This document shows positions 32,413-41,304 of a stretch of 64,000 nucleotides of DNA, piece by piece. The notes beneath the pieces are model-generated. The model ran no database searches, had not been told where the DNA came from, and saw nothing but the letters and a program-made list of their open reading frames with translations. Numbering within the stretch: position 1 is the first letter of the stretch; each line of letters opens with the position of its first letter. The stretch comes from Streptomyces scabichelini (lineage in GTDB: Bacteria > Actinomycetota > Actinomycetes > Streptomycetales > Streptomycetaceae): NCBI RefSeq assembly GCF_011045015.1, contig NZ_JAAKZY010000010.1, positions 35,152 through 99,151 on the forward strand. Direction: 5' to 3'. A program made the translations under genes and the position numbers.

Positions 32413-33252
32413 TCACTGTTCGTGGTCAAGGCCACCGATGAACTCTGTCAGCAGGGCGGCGAACTGCTGCGGTGCCTCTTGGTGCGGAGCATGGCCGACA
32501 CCTGGCATCACCTGAACCTCACCGCGCCACAGCGCAGGAATGTTCAGCTTTCGCAAGTAGTCAAGGCTGACCAGCTGCTCGTCGGCGCCCTGCATGATGG
32601 CCAGCGGCCGGCGGAGCGCCGAGACGATCGCTATCTCATCCGCGAACCGGCCCGCCCCGGCGCTGGCCCCGAGCCCGGCGCGCGCAGCACCGTCGGTGGC
32701 CAGGATGTCGGACACGAACTCGCCGGTGTCCAGCGGCGAACCAGGCGCGGTGAAGCTCTCCGCAGCCAGCTTTGCCTCAGATTCGCTGACGTGCGCACTG
32801 AAGAGGGCGCCTGCCGCCGGGTTCGGCAGGAACGCCTCCGCCAGCTGCGCGGGTGACGCGACCGGCGGCGCACCGAAGATGACGAAGCCATACGCGTCCG
32901 ACAGCACAGGTGCCGCCTCCATCACGATCTGCCCGCCCATGCTCCAGCCGACGACGACCGCGTCGGAGGCACCGAGCTCCTGCGCGAAACCGATGAGCAC
33001 GGCCGCGTGTCCCGGCAGCGAATAGTCGGCCTGGTCTCTGGCCGGCTCGGACTGCCCGTGACCGGGCAGGTCCAGCGCAAGGCAGCGGAACCGTCGGCCG
33101 AAATCACCAGTCAGCAGCGGAAGCCAGGTCCTGGCCGAAGACGAGTTGCCGTGAACGAAGATGACCGCGGGGTCCTCGGCACTGCCCTGGTCGGCGGGGC
33201 TCTCCAGGTAAGTGATCTGCTGCCCATCGATCTTGACGCTCTGCCGCTTCAC
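32413..33252 (-). CDS. Alpha/beta hydrolase
   Basis: A 279-residue alpha/beta hydrolase: oxyanion strand F-V-H-G-N-S-S-S near 33, D-L-P-G-H-G-Q-S near 62, nucleophile elbow G-W-S-M-G-G near 102, and C-terminal acid and base in M-Q-G-A-D-E-Q and G-V-G-H-A-P-H. No signal peptide. It follows the GMC oxidoreductase on the same strand after 204 bp. Confidence 0.88.
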   Translation of the reverse strand: MKRQSVKIDGQQITYLESPADQGSAEDPAVIFVHGNSSSARTWLPLLTGDFGRRFRCLALDLPGHGQSEPARDQADYSLPGHAAVLIGFAQELGASDAVVVGWSMGGQIVMEAAPVLSDAYGFVIFGAPPVASPAQLAEAFLPNPAAGALFSAHVSESEAKLAAESFTAPGSPLDTGEFVSDILATDGAARAGLGASAGAGRFADEIAIVSALRRPLAIMQGADEQLVSLDYLRKLNIPALWRGEVQVMPGVGHAPHQEAPQQFAALLTEFIGGLDHEQ

Positions 33253-33347
33253 TCGACGCCTCTCGGTTGCACTGGCGGTGTTGTTGAGCAGCCCTATCTG
33301 AGCAGCTCGATCTGAGTGGTTCGATCGGGAGACCGCTACTTGCCCCG

Positions 33348-34121
33348 TCAGAGGAAAACGCGAGCAATATCAAGCCACTTCTGCGCGTCCTTGCCGACCG
33401 CCGTGAGGTCGGTCTCGGCTCGGGACCTGCGCTGGGTGACTCGAAGGCAGAAGTCGAGGGCGCTGCCCTGAACCCGCTGCACGGCATCTTCCGGGCCCCA
33501 TGCCCAGGTTTGGCCGTCGGGGCCGGTCAGCTCGACACGGAACGGCTCTGCCGGAACAGGCAACTGGGCAGCGTAGAACGACAGCTCTCGCCCTATCACT
33601 CCCAACGCGGCCACATGCCGGAGCCGAGCCGTGGGACGGCGTGAGACACCGAGTGCATCGAAAACGTCCTGCCCGTGAGCCCACGTTTCCATCAGGCGGA
33701 GCGGCACCATGAGCGCCGCGGTCAGCTGCGAGCCGTACCACGGAAACGCTTGGTCCAGTGGAACGTCACGCAGCGCCGCTGCCACCTCGGTTCGGCCGGC
33801 GCGCCATTGTTCCAGCAGTGCTGAGCGCGGTTTGGCCGCTCCCGCGGCGGCGTCGAGATCAGCATGTTGGCTGCCTGCGGCTTCTGCCTGCTTCAGCACC
33901 GCGTCGAACGCATCCGGGGTCCGTATGGCGATGAGGACGTTCGCATCGGCTGAGGCAAGATGAGCGATCTGGTGGGCGATCGTCCACCCCGCCGCCGGCG
34001 TAGGCGTGGACCAGTCGGTCTGCGCTGATACCAGGGCGTCCAGCTCATCGCCTTCAGCCACCAAGTCGGGCAGAGCAAGGTCGTGCTCTACACCGGACAA
34101 ATCAAGGCCGTAGTCCAACAT
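33348..34121 (-). CDS. TIGR03084-type metal-binding protein (DinB/MDMPI fold)
   Basis: A 257-residue protein. The N-terminal MDMPI domain has W-T-I-A-H-Q-I-A-H-L-A near 47 and M-E-T-W-A-H-G-Q-D-V-F-D-A-L near 155, providing the His ligands of the maleylpyruvate isomerase/DinB superfamily; the C-terminal wHTH-like region has F-R-V-E-L-T-G-P-D-G and W-A-W-G-P. The start at 34121 is fixed by homology (M-L-D-Y-G-L-D-L) and a GAAGG upstream. Function unknown; possibly thiol-dependent. Confidence 0.82.
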   Translation of the reverse strand: MLDYGLDLSGVEHDLALPDLVAEGDELDALVSAQTDWSTPTPAAGWTIAHQIAHLASADANVLIAIRTPDAFDAVLKQAEAAGSQHADLDAAAGAAKPRSALLEQWRAGRTEVAAALRDVPLDQAFPWYGSQLTAALMVPLRLMETWAHGQDVFDALGVSRRPTARLRHVAALGVIGRELSFYAAQLPVPAEPFRVELTGPDGQTWAWGPEDAVQRVQGSALDFCLRVTQRRSRAETDLTAVGKDAQKWLDIARVFL

Positions 34122-34614
34122 CGGCGTTACCTTCACACATTGACGGCAACGGGCTAATCCCGTTGGGAGGGGCAAAGTTGCTCTAGTGCGGTCAGCGGTC
34201 AGGCTTCCTGAGGCTGATTTCATACCGGCCTCGCCGTCATTCGCGTCACCCACTGAACCAACGGCTGACAAGCGTGCCCATACTCGGTTGGCGCGGATGT
34301 ATACGTACTTGTGCCACAGACGGAAATCGGTCATGCCCCGAGCACACGTCCAGGACGAACGCCACGTACACCCAGCCCGATCAGGTGCGGACACAGCCGC
34401 CGTCCGGACCCTGGTTCAAGTCACCAATGTCCCCATGTCAGGTCCCTGGTGGTGCGGCAACAGGTGCTGAACTGAGAGCGCTGCAGGACGCGCCCCCGTA
34501 GGGGATGGACAGCTCGGCCCCGGACTGGGGTGATAACACCCCTGTGATCCATCGTTTCGTCCTTCATGCTTGATTCACACAGGGTGATCTGGCAATGACG
34601 AACGGGGAGCAGCA
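34122..34614. other. Gene-free intergenic stretch
   Basis: About 490 bp between divergent genes. No convincing coding sequence was seen on either strand and the base composition is lower in GC than in the neighbours. It presumably carries the promoters of the TIGR03084 and kinase genes; GGGTGATAACACCCC near 34528 is a small perfect palindrome. Confidence 0.5.
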
Positions 34615-35937
34615 GTGATGAGCTTGGCAGCTGGCAAGGCAGGGAGGAACCGCTCGGTCACCGGGAACCCGGCCACGTTGGTGCTGCGTGGCGTCGGGTT
34701 GACCGGTCTGGCACTCGCGGAGGCGGTTCTGCTGGTGTGGGTCGGGCTGGCACTGTGCCTGGTGGCCATAGGGGTCGGGGCGTTCCTGCTCCCTGGCGCG
34801 CTGAACATGGTGCGCAACGTGACCGACCTGCAGCGTCGACTGGCCCATGAGTGGTCGGGGGTGCGTGTAGAGGCGCACTACCTTCCCGAGAGCGCGAAGA
34901 CGGCCGAAGCTCCTGCTTGGCGGCGCGCCTTCTGGATGCTGACGGACACGGCGACCTGGCGGGATGTGCTCTGGTTATTGGTCAATCCGGCGGTCGGGTC
35001 GGTGCTGGCCCTCCTCCCCGCGATTCTCGTCGTTGACGGACTGTGGGGACTGACGCTGCCGTTCTTGTGGGAGCCGGTCACCAGCACCTGGGACGGCCTG
35101 TGGTTCGCCTTCATTCCCGTCAACGGCCAGAGCAGCGCAAACCTTGCGGCGGCACTCGGGGTCGTGGAGATCGCCGCGGGACTCCTGTTGGCTCCAAGGC
35201 CGCTGCTGAAAGCGCACGGCCGCTGGGTCCGGTTCATGCTCGGCAGGGACACCCGCGCGGGCTTGACGAAGAGGGTCGAACACCTCGCATCGTCGCGGTC
35301 GGACACGATGGGCCATCAGGCGAGCGAACTGCGGAGGATCGAGCGCGATCTGCACGACGGTGCTCAGGTGAGGTTGGTGGCACTGGGTATGACGCTGTCC
35401 GCGGCCGAGTCGCTGGTCGAGCAGAATCCGGAGGCGATGCGCGCCCTGCTCAACGAAGCGAAGGACAACTCGGCCAAGGCCCTGGACGAACTCCGCAATC
35501 TTGTGAACGGAGTGCATCCACCGCTCTTGGCCGACCGGGGCCTGGTGGACGCGGTACGAACACTTGCCCTGGAACTGCCCTTCCCCGTCAAGGTCACGGG
35601 GGCGGTGCCCGGCTGGCTTCCCGCGCAGGTCGAGTCCGGTGCGTATTTCGCGACTGCCGAGTTGCTGGGAAACGTGGCCAAGCACGCCATGGCGAGTCAG
35701 GCGAGTGTGGACATCACATACGCCGACGGCGCATTGCGGGTGGCGGTGCACGACAACGGAATCGGCGGCGCCGATCCCGCCGGCGGAAGCGGACTTCGAG
35801 GAGTCGAGCGCCGACTGGCCGCCTTCGACGGGCTGTTGGCGATCACCAGCCCGTCCGGGGGGCCGACGATGGCAGCCTTCGAGATCCAGTGCGAACTGCT
35901 TTCGGAAAAAGCGGAGGACAACCGCTCCTCCTTCTGA
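34615..35937 (+). CDS. Sensor histidine kinase (HisKA_3 type)
   Basis: A 440-residue membrane kinase. Four hydrophobic segments lie between residues about 25 and 190 with the proline-rich sensor domain typical of Streptomyces NarL-type kinases. The phospho-accepting His is in E-R-D-L-H-D-G-A-Q-V-R-L at about 247; the ATP domain has E-L-L-G-N-V-A-K-H-A, D-N-G-I-G-G and G-L-R-G-V-E-R-R-L. The probable partner is the response regulator at 36723-37370, separated from it by a deletion scar. Confidence 0.9.
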   Translation: MMSLAAGKAGRNRSVTGNPATLVLRGVGLTGLALAEAVLLVWVGLALCLVAIGVGAFLLPGALNMVRNVTDLQRRLAHEWSGVRVEAHYLPESAKTAEAPAWRRAFWMLTDTATWRDVLWLLVNPAVGSVLALLPAILVVDGLWGLTLPFLWEPVTSTWDGLWFAFIPVNGQSSANLAAALGVVEIAAGLLLAPRPLLKAHGRWVRFMLGRDTRAGLTKRVEHLASSRSDTMGHQASELRRIERDLHDGAQVRLVALGMTLSAAESLVEQNPEAMRALLNEAKDNSAKALDELRNLVNGVHPPLLADRGLVDAVRTLALELPFPVKVTGAVPGWLPAQVESGAYFATAELLGNVAKHAMASQASVDITYADGALRVAVHDNGIGGADPAGGSGLRGVERRLAAFDGLLAITSPSGGPTMAAFEIQCELLSEKAEDNRSSF

Positions 35938-35972
35938 CCGGCTTGACTGAACTGACTACATAGTTTTCGCGC

Positions 35973-36017
35973 CCGTCGGCGCCGATCGTGAATTCTCTCA
36001 TCGAACGGCGCCGACGG
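35973..36017. terminator. Hairpin terminator after the kinase gene
   Basis: A perfect 12-bp inverted repeat CCGTCGGCGCCG (35973-35984) / CGGCGCCGACGG (36006-36017) with a 21-nt loop, 36 bp after the kinase stop. Confidence 0.7.
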
Positions 36018-36116
36018 TCAGTCATGCCTGAAACCAGAAGGCTGACCGAGAATCCGCGAGCCAATCATGGGATATACGGGAAGGTCCTGCGTGTAATGGC
36101 GAGGAACAAATGAAAT

Positions 36117-36276
36117 GTGGCCGCACGAGCGGGCAGATGGAGTGCCGCCCATCCATGGCGGGCTCTGCTGACCTGGCTGGTCGTGGTCGTGGCCGCGTTC
36201 AGCATCGGCAGTCAGCTCGAGACCAAGGAGGCCACCCGGATCGCCGAACGGAACGGCCTGACCAGTCCGACAACTC
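36117..36276 (+). pseudogene. MMPL-family transporter, N-terminal fragment
   Basis: A GTG start and about 53 codons: R-A-G-R-W-S-A-A-H-P-W-R-A-L-L-T-W followed by a membrane helix L-V-V-V-V-A-A-F-S-I-G, then E-T-K-E-A-T-R. This is the usual beginning of an actinobacterial MMPL transporter of about 700 residues. It ends at 36276, where an acyl-CoA dehydrogenase tail begins in another frame. MMPL genes often sit beside such two-component pairs. Confidence 0.65.
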
Positions 36277-36741
36277 CAGGTGTTCAACCAGCTGCGGCCG
36301 GGAGTCGCGGCGCTGGCGCTCGGCATAGCCGAGTCGGCCCACGAGTACCTACGGGACCACAGGCAGTCGGTCAGGGCCGCCGAACGGGAGCGCATCGTGG
36401 TTCTGGGATGGAAGATCAAGGCCGCCAGGCGGCTCGTGTACCAGGCCGCGGCTGCCGTTGACGCCACCGGCGACGGTCACCTCGCTTCCGCGGCGAAGGC
36501 CAGGGCGTGCGTGCTGGCCGAGGAGGTGACGCTGACCGCCTGTGAGCTGCTGGGGCCCGCGGCCCGGTTGACGCATCCGCTGCTGGACAAGCTGGTGCGG
36601 GACGCCCGGGGCGTGGAGTTCATGGAGGGAACCCGGAACATCCAGTACCTCAACCTGTTCCAAGGACTGCTGGCCGGCAGGGTGGGTCGAGGACCGTACA
36701 AGGAGGCGGAAACCGTCCGCGCTCAGGTCTGGTTGAGATAG
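36277..36741 (+). pseudogene. Acyl-CoA dehydrogenase, C-terminal fragment
   Basis: About 154 codons matching the end of an acyl-CoA dehydrogenase: F-N-Q-L-R-P-G-V-A-A-L-A-L-G-I-A, then A-K-A-R-A-C-V-L-A-E-E-V-T-L-T-A-C-E-L, and the signature end V-E-F-M-E-G-T-R-N-I-Q-Y-L. The FAD and substrate N-terminal domains are absent. A GTG at 36280 could still start it, so a short protein might be made, but it would be inactive. It overlaps the end of the response regulator gene by 19 bp. Confidence 0.75.
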
Positions 36742-37370
36742 GTGAGGACGGCCATCACCCTGCGGTTGTCATCCTTGGAGGGCGGGAGGTCCAATTTCGC
36801 CAGCATGCTGTTGATGTGCTTGGCGACCGCCTTTTCCGTGACCACGAGGGCGGCGCCGATGGCGGCATTGGACCGGCCCTCCGCCATGTATCCCAGCACT
36901 TCCCGCTCACGCTCGGTCAGGCGGGACAGCTTCTCGTCCTGGGAGTTGTGGCTGAGCATACGAGAAACGACGCTCGGATCCATGACCGTGCCGCCCGCGG
37001 CCACTTGGCGTAACGCGGAGACGAACTGCGTGGTGTCGAAGACCCGGTCCTTGAGCAGATAACCGACGCCCCCGTCGCCGTCGGCCAGGAGCTCCTGGGC
37101 GTAGAGCTGGCTGACGTACTGGGAGAGGATCACGGAGGGCTGGCCAGGGCGTTCGCGCCGGGCCTGCAGCACCGCCTGCAGACCCTCGTCGGTGTGTGTG
37201 GGCGGCATCCTGATGTCGACGAGCGCGACGTCGGGCTTGTGTTCCGCCAGGGCTTTGATCAACTCCGGGCCCGTGGAAGCCGTCGCGACGACGTCGAAGC
37301 CGTTCAGTTCCAGCAGGCGGGTCAGCCCTTCGCGGAGCAGGAACTGGTCTTCAGCAAGTACCAGGCGCAT
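36723..37370 (-). CDS. NarL/LuxR-type response regulator
   Basis: A 215-residue regulator. The receiver domain has the acidic pair in L-A-E-D-Q, phosphorylated Asp52 in A-L-V-D-I-R-M-P-P, the conserved Ser/Thr in V-I-L-S-Q-Y and Lys in Y-L-L-K-D-R. The C-terminal LuxR HTH reads L-T-E-R-E-R-E-V-L-G-Y-M-A-E-G-R-S-N-A-A-I. The start at 37370 follows GGGAGACGG. Partner kinase: probably the HisKA_3 kinase at 34615. Confidence 0.92.
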   Translation of the reverse strand: MRLVLAEDQFLLREGLTRLLELNGFDVVATASTGPELIKALAEHKPDVALVDIRMPPTHTDEGLQAVLQARRERPGQPSVILSQYVSQLYAQELLADGDGGVGYLLKDRVFDTTQFVSALRQVAAGGTVMDPSVVSRMLSHNSQDEKLSRLTEREREVLGYMAEGRSNAAIGAALVVTEKAVAKHINSMLAKLDLPPSKDDNRRVMAVLTYLNQT

Positions 37371-37539
37371 GCGCCGTCCGTCTCCCCTAATCGTGATACG
37401 CCCAGGCCTGGAAAGCCGGGTTCCCCGGCTCACAACGTAGCAATCACGGAGGAGCGTCGGCAACGCTGAAATCGGTCAGCACCTTGTCATCCGAATGTCA
37501 GCACGCTTTGACAGGATCACGAAGCCTTGCATGCGACCA

Positions 37540-37815
37540 TGTCTACGTGGACGGTGTCCCATTAAAGTCATCTCCGCTCCGTATGAATTCAACACAGACG
37601 ATCTCTTCGTCGATCTTGAGGAAATTTTCGGGCAGCGCCTGCTCCTGAAGTGCGAAGGGTTCAACTTCGCGGGGGTGTGGCTCTCAGTGTCGTGGCGGCG
37701 AGCCGCGGGTATCGGTTCATCTGCGTCACCGAATCCCGTTGCACGCTGTCGGCGTGGCAGTTCATGCAGACGCTGGGTTCCGATGTGCACATCGTCACCA
37801 CGCCGCATCGTCCAG
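37540..37815 (+). pseudogene. PLP-dependent cysteine synthase-like (SbnA type) remnant
   Basis: Two frames carry consecutive parts of one enzyme. The first (37555-37674) reads V-I-S-A-P-Y-E-F-N-T-D-D-L-F-V-D-L, then L-L-L-K-C-E-G-F-N-F-A-G. The second (37671-37815) continues V-A-L-S-V-V-A-A-S-R-G-Y-R-F-I-C-V-T-E-S-R-C. About 30 codons containing the PLP lysine and the S-S-G-N phosphate loop are deleted at the join. The style matches 2,3-diaminopropionate or cysteine synthase-type enzymes of siderophore and antibiotic clusters. Confidence 0.65.
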
Positions 37816-37954
37816 TGTCACCTCACGCCTCCGACGCCCGGGGCGTCCAGGCCGCTCTCCGACCGACGTCGAAGACCAAGGGTCTTCGCCGCGCGCAGTC
37901 GGATGTGAGCGCGACACGCGTTTCAGCGGCCCGCACCCACCACTCGACAATCCC

Positions 37955-39295
37955 TCATACCGGCCTGGCTGTCACTGATGGGCGCCCCAGCGCCAGCCGT
38001 GCCACGCGCGGCCAGTCGGCCGTCGCCCCGCCCGCCCGTGGTGTACCGGGGCGACGGCGCGGCACGCGCACCCGGAGCGCCCCTGGCGCGCTGCGGCACA
38101 CCACGGGTGACGGCAGAACGACATGCTCACCGTCGATGGCGACCGGGAGGGTGTGTGTGTCGGCTTCGACGACGACTTGCCCGGCGCTCAGCCGGATGAG
38201 TCCCCCGGAGCGCGGACCGCGCGCCAAGCGGGCCGCCTGAGCGGTGTTGCCGACCCGCACGCACACCACGCCGAGAAGGCCCGAGTCCAGCCGCTGCCTG
38301 CGCCCCGGACGGACCGCGTCGACGGCACGTCCGTAGGGATTGTTGCTGACGAGGAGTGCCTGAAGTCCGTCGACGTCGGCTCCGTCGGCTCGCGCCCGCA
38401 GTCTGGGCGCGTTCTCGCCGGTGAGGAGGCCGGGGAGGACGCGCAGGGTCGTACGGGCTTCGGTATCCCGGTACGCGGGGTCGGTGACGACGGACGCGTA
38501 CGTGCCGAACGAGGCGTTGTTGACGAAGACCCGGTCCGCGGCGTACCCGAGGTCGATGCGGAGTTCGACGCCGTGGGTCAGGGCTTCCAGGGCCGCTGCT
38601 GGATCGTCGCGGTCCAGGCCGAGGTCGAGGGCGAAGTGGTTGCGGGTGCCGGCGGGAATCACCACGAACGGCACGTCGTGGCGTGCCGCGACCTCGGCCA
38701 CCAGCGCCTGGGTGCCGTCGCCGCCCGCCACAGCCAGCAGGTCGGCTCCCTCGGCGACGGCCTGCCGGGCCAGTTCGGTGACGTCCTGGTGCCGGCCCGC
38801 GTCGAGCAGGGCCACCCGGCAGCCCGCGGCCCGGGCCTTCTCCACCAGCTCGAAACGATCCACCTTGCCGCCGCCGGAGCGCGGATTCATGAGGACCCAG
38901 GGCGTGCGGGGCACCTCGCCCGCAGCCTGTCCAGACTGCTCGGAGGCGGTGTGTCCGGGGCTCAGGGCCGTACGTGCCGCCGTGACGGCCAGCAGCCACA
39001 GGCCGAGGGACAGCAAGGCCGGCCCCAGCATGCCGAACGTGGCATAGAGGGTGAGGACAGCGATCGGCGCCGTCACGGACAGGGCCGCTCCGAGGACACG
39101 GAGCGCACCGGTGTGCGCCAGAGTCCACCACGCCCCGACGGCGGCGAGCGCCAGTCCGGCAATGCCGGCCAGCGCCCACAGCACGCTCCGCAGACCGGCG
39201 GCGACGAGCGGCACCAGGATGCTTCCCAGCAGGGCGAGCACGGCGAGGCGAGCCCGCCCCGCACTGCCCTCACATCCTGACCGCTGTGCGCTCAT
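37955..39295 (-). CDS. Membrane diacylglycerol kinase family protein
   Basis: A 446-residue protein. The first 130 residues hold four to five membrane helices; the rest is a DAGK catalytic domain: V-L-M-N-P-R-S-G-G-G-K near 150, A-V-A-G-G-D-G-T-Q near 205, I-P-A-G-T-R-N-H-F-A near 230 and V-N-N-A-S-F-G near 275. It would phosphorylate a lipid at the membrane. The ATG at 39295 overlaps the upstream gene stop (ATGA). Confidence 0.88.
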   Translation of the reverse strand: MSAQRSGCEGSAGRARLAVLALLGSILVPLVAAGLRSVLWALAGIAGLALAAVGAWWTLAHTGALRVLGAALSVTAPIAVLTLYATFGMLGPALLSLGLWLLAVTAARTALSPGHTASEQSGQAAGEVPRTPWVLMNPRSGGGKVDRFELVEKARAAGCRVALLDAGRHQDVTELARQAVAEGADLLAVAGGDGTQALVAEVAARHDVPFVVIPAGTRNHFALDLGLDRDDPAAALEALTHGVELRIDLGYAADRVFVNNASFGTYASVVTDPAYRDTEARTTLRVLPGLLTGENAPRLRARADGADVDGLQALLVSNNPYGRAVDAVRPGRRQRLDSGLLGVVCVRVGNTAQAARLARGPRSGGLIRLSAGQVVVEADTHTLPVAIDGEHVVLPSPVVCRSAPGALRVRVPRRRPGTPRAGGATADWPRVARLALGRPSVTARPV

Positions 39296-39780
39296 GCAGG
39301 CCCGTGCGGATACGAGGTCCTTTGCGGTGAGCGCTCCTCGGACAGCGAACCCTCCTCGGTCAGATCGAAGAGTTTGTCGCGCGGTACCACGCACAGGGCC
39401 CAGATGATGAAGCCCGAGATCGTGATCATCACCACGGACCAGACGGGGTAGTACGGGAGGGAGAGGAAGTTGGCGATGATGACGAGTCCGGCAATGGCCA
39501 CGCCGGCGACGCGCGCCCACACCGCGGTCTGGAGCAGCCCGAAACTGACGATCACGGCGACCGCGCCCAGAGCGAGGTGCATCCAGCCCCAGCCCGTCAG
39601 GTCCCACTCGAACACGTAATTGCGCGTCGTGACGAAGATGTCGTCCTCGGCGATGGCCATGATCCCCCGGAAGATGTCGAGAAGGCCGACAAGGAAGAGC
39701 ATCACGGCCGCGAAGGCCGTCAGGCCGGTTGCCCATGTCTGCTTCGCCGTGCGTGCCGGCCGGGTGTGTGTCGCGGTCAT
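39292..39780 (-). CDS. DUF7144-type four-helix membrane protein
   Basis: A 162-residue protein with four membrane helices: F-A-A-V-M-L-F-L-V-G-L-L-D-I-F-R-G near 25-40, a second around 70-90, a third around 95-115 and a fourth around 118-130. The E-D-D-I-F-V and Y-V-F-E-W-D-L-T-G-W-G-W-M-H motifs are typical of the DUF7144 family. Function unknown; coupled to the lipid kinase gene. Confidence 0.8.
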   Translation of the reverse strand: MTATHTRPARTAKQTWATGLTAFAAVMLFLVGLLDIFRGIMAIAEDDIFVTTRNYVFEWDLTGWGWMHLALGAVAVIVSFGLLQTAVWARVAGVAIAGLVIIANFLSLPYYPVWSVVMITISGFIIWALCVVPRDKLFDLTEEGSLSEERSPQRTSYPHGPA

Positions 39781-39810
39781 CTTGAGCCTCGATTCGTGGT
39801 GTGCGGATGC

Positions 39811-40278
39811 TCAGCGACTGGGGGTGCCGGTGGAGGAGCCGGCGTGCTGCGCCGGGCCGTGACCGGTCAGGACCAGCTCCTTGGCCCTGCGGAACTCCTC
39901 GTCCGTGATGTCGCCGCGGGCGCGGATCTCGGACAGCTTGCCGAGCTCGTCGGCGCTGCTGGGCCGGCCCGTACCGCCTGCGGCCTCCCTGATGCGGGCG
40001 TCGAAGGCTTCCTGCTGTGCCCGGGCCTGGGCTGTCTCCCGGCGGCCCATGTTCTTGCCGCGGGCGATCACGTAGACGAAGACGCCCAGGAAGGGCAGCA
40101 GGATGGTGAGCACCAGCCAGCCGGCTTTCGCCCACCCGCTCATCTCGTCGTCGCGGAAGATGTCGACGACGACGCGGAAGAGCAGGATGAACCACATGAT
40201 CCACAGGAAGAACAGGAGCATGCTCCAGAAGACGCTCAGCAAGGGGTAGTCGTACGCCAGGTACGTCTGTGCGCTCAT
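39811..40278 (-). CDS. PLDc_N/SHOCT-domain membrane protein
   Basis: A 155-residue protein: two N-terminal membrane helices (F-W-S-M-L-L-F-F-L-W-I-M-W-F-I-L-L-F and W-L-V-L-T-I-L-L-P-F-L-G-V-F-V-Y), joined to a C-terminal SHOCT motif (L-G-K-L-S-E-I-R-A-R-G-D-I-T-D-E-E-F). This form is common in Streptomyces. It lies 30 bp upstream of the DUF7144 gene and is probably in the same operon. Confidence 0.85.
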   Translation of the reverse strand: MSAQTYLAYDYPLLSVFWSMLLFFLWIMWFILLFRVVVDIFRDDEMSGWAKAGWLVLTILLPFLGVFVYVIARGKNMGRRETAQARAQQEAFDARIREAAGGTGRPSSADELGKLSEIRARGDITDEEFRRAKELVLTGHGPAQHAGSSTGTPSR

Positions 40279-40437
40279 GCTTTTTCTCCCATGCCTCTTC
40301 TCCGTCCCGGGCGCTCGCCCGGCCGCCGTTGCGTGCCGTCTTCAGCGTGGGCATGGCCAGGGTCGGACGGCCTCACCCGACGCGGGTGATCCTGCGGTCG
40401 GCCCGGCGCTCGATGGGCCGGCTCCTGCGCGGCGGGA

Positions 40438-41301
40438 TCAGGGTTCGGCCCGCGTACGGCGGGGGCCGGCGGCCGTCCGGTACCAGGTGGAGGAGGCGAC
40501 GTACTGGCCGAGGGCGAGGCCCGAGACGGCCACCAGGAACACGGCGATCAACCAGGAGAGGAACGTGAAGACGGGCCCCAGCGGGCCGAACTCCCGCAGG
40601 CTGCGCTCCATGGCCGTGGGCACGAACAGGCCGGCGGCCCAGCTCAGCACGACCGTGCCCGTGCCCGCGAGCAGCGCTCCCGGCAGCAGGTTCCGCCAGC
40701 CGATCCTGCCGCCCAGCAGGAGGTGCTGGGACCACCACCACAGCAGAGTCGCCGACAGCACGGACAGCACCCATCCGATCACCGCGCCGCCGCCGAACCC
40801 GCTGCGCAGCGGTGCCTGGACCAGGAGGACGCCCAGCCAGACGAGCAGCCAGAGCAGCCAGCGCCAGAACGCGGCCCGCACCGGTGTCCGTGGCAGGTGC
40901 CAGCACCGCTCGCAGACCGCCTGAAGCGCCCGGCTGAAGGCCGTTGCGGACACGAGAGTCACCAGCACGCCCACAGCTCCGGCGGCGTCCCGTGGTGTGC
41001 CGGTGGCGGTGAAGGCACGGCGTACCTCGTCGAGCGTGTCACCGCGCACCCCCAGAACCGCACGGAGGGAGTCGGTCAGCAGGTCCTGCACCCCTTGCGG
41101 GGCGAACGCCGCGACGGTCATCAGCAGCGGCAACGCGGTGATGAAGGCTTGCGCGGCCAGCCTCACGGAGCCCTCCACGACGTTGAGCGCGGACAGGCGG
41201 GGCAGCAGCCGGGCCACCGGACCGGACCGCAGGCTCGCCAGCGCCCCCTCCACCGCCGTGTGCCTGCGGGACGCCGGGGCGGGGCCGGGTTTCCTCGTCA
41301 T
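40438..41301 (-). CDS. YihY/UPF0761 (BrkB) family membrane protein
   Basis: A 287-residue membrane protein with six helices and the YihY pattern: A-Q-A-F-I-T-A-L-P-L-L near 50, a F-S-R-A-L-Q-A-V-C-E-R-C-W segment near 125, W-R-N-L-L-P-G-A-L-L-A near 200 and F-G-P-L-G-P-V-F-T-F-L-S-W near 240. The role of the family is unsettled. It starts 4 bp after the upstream gene stop, so the pair is one transcript. Confidence 0.85.
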   Translation of the reverse strand: MTRKPGPAPASRRHTAVEGALASLRSGPVARLLPRLSALNVVEGSVRLAAQAFITALPLLMTVAAFAPQGVQDLLTDSLRAVLGVRGDTLDEVRRAFTATGTPRDAAGAVGVLVTLVSATAFSRALQAVCERCWHLPRTPVRAAFWRWLLWLLVWLGVLLVQAPLRSGFGGGAVIGWVLSVLSATLLWWWSQHLLLGGRIGWRNLLPGALLAGTGTVVLSWAAGLFVPTAMERSLREFGPLGPVFTFLSWLIAVFLVAVSGLALGQYVASSTWYRTAAGPRRTRAEP

Positions 41302-41304
41302 GGC

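Noticed and set aside
39296..40354. N-terminal extension of the diacylglycerol kinase frame by about 350 codons
   Set aside because: It overlaps the DUF7144 and SHOCT genes in another frame; the ATGA overlap at 39292-39295 fixes the start.
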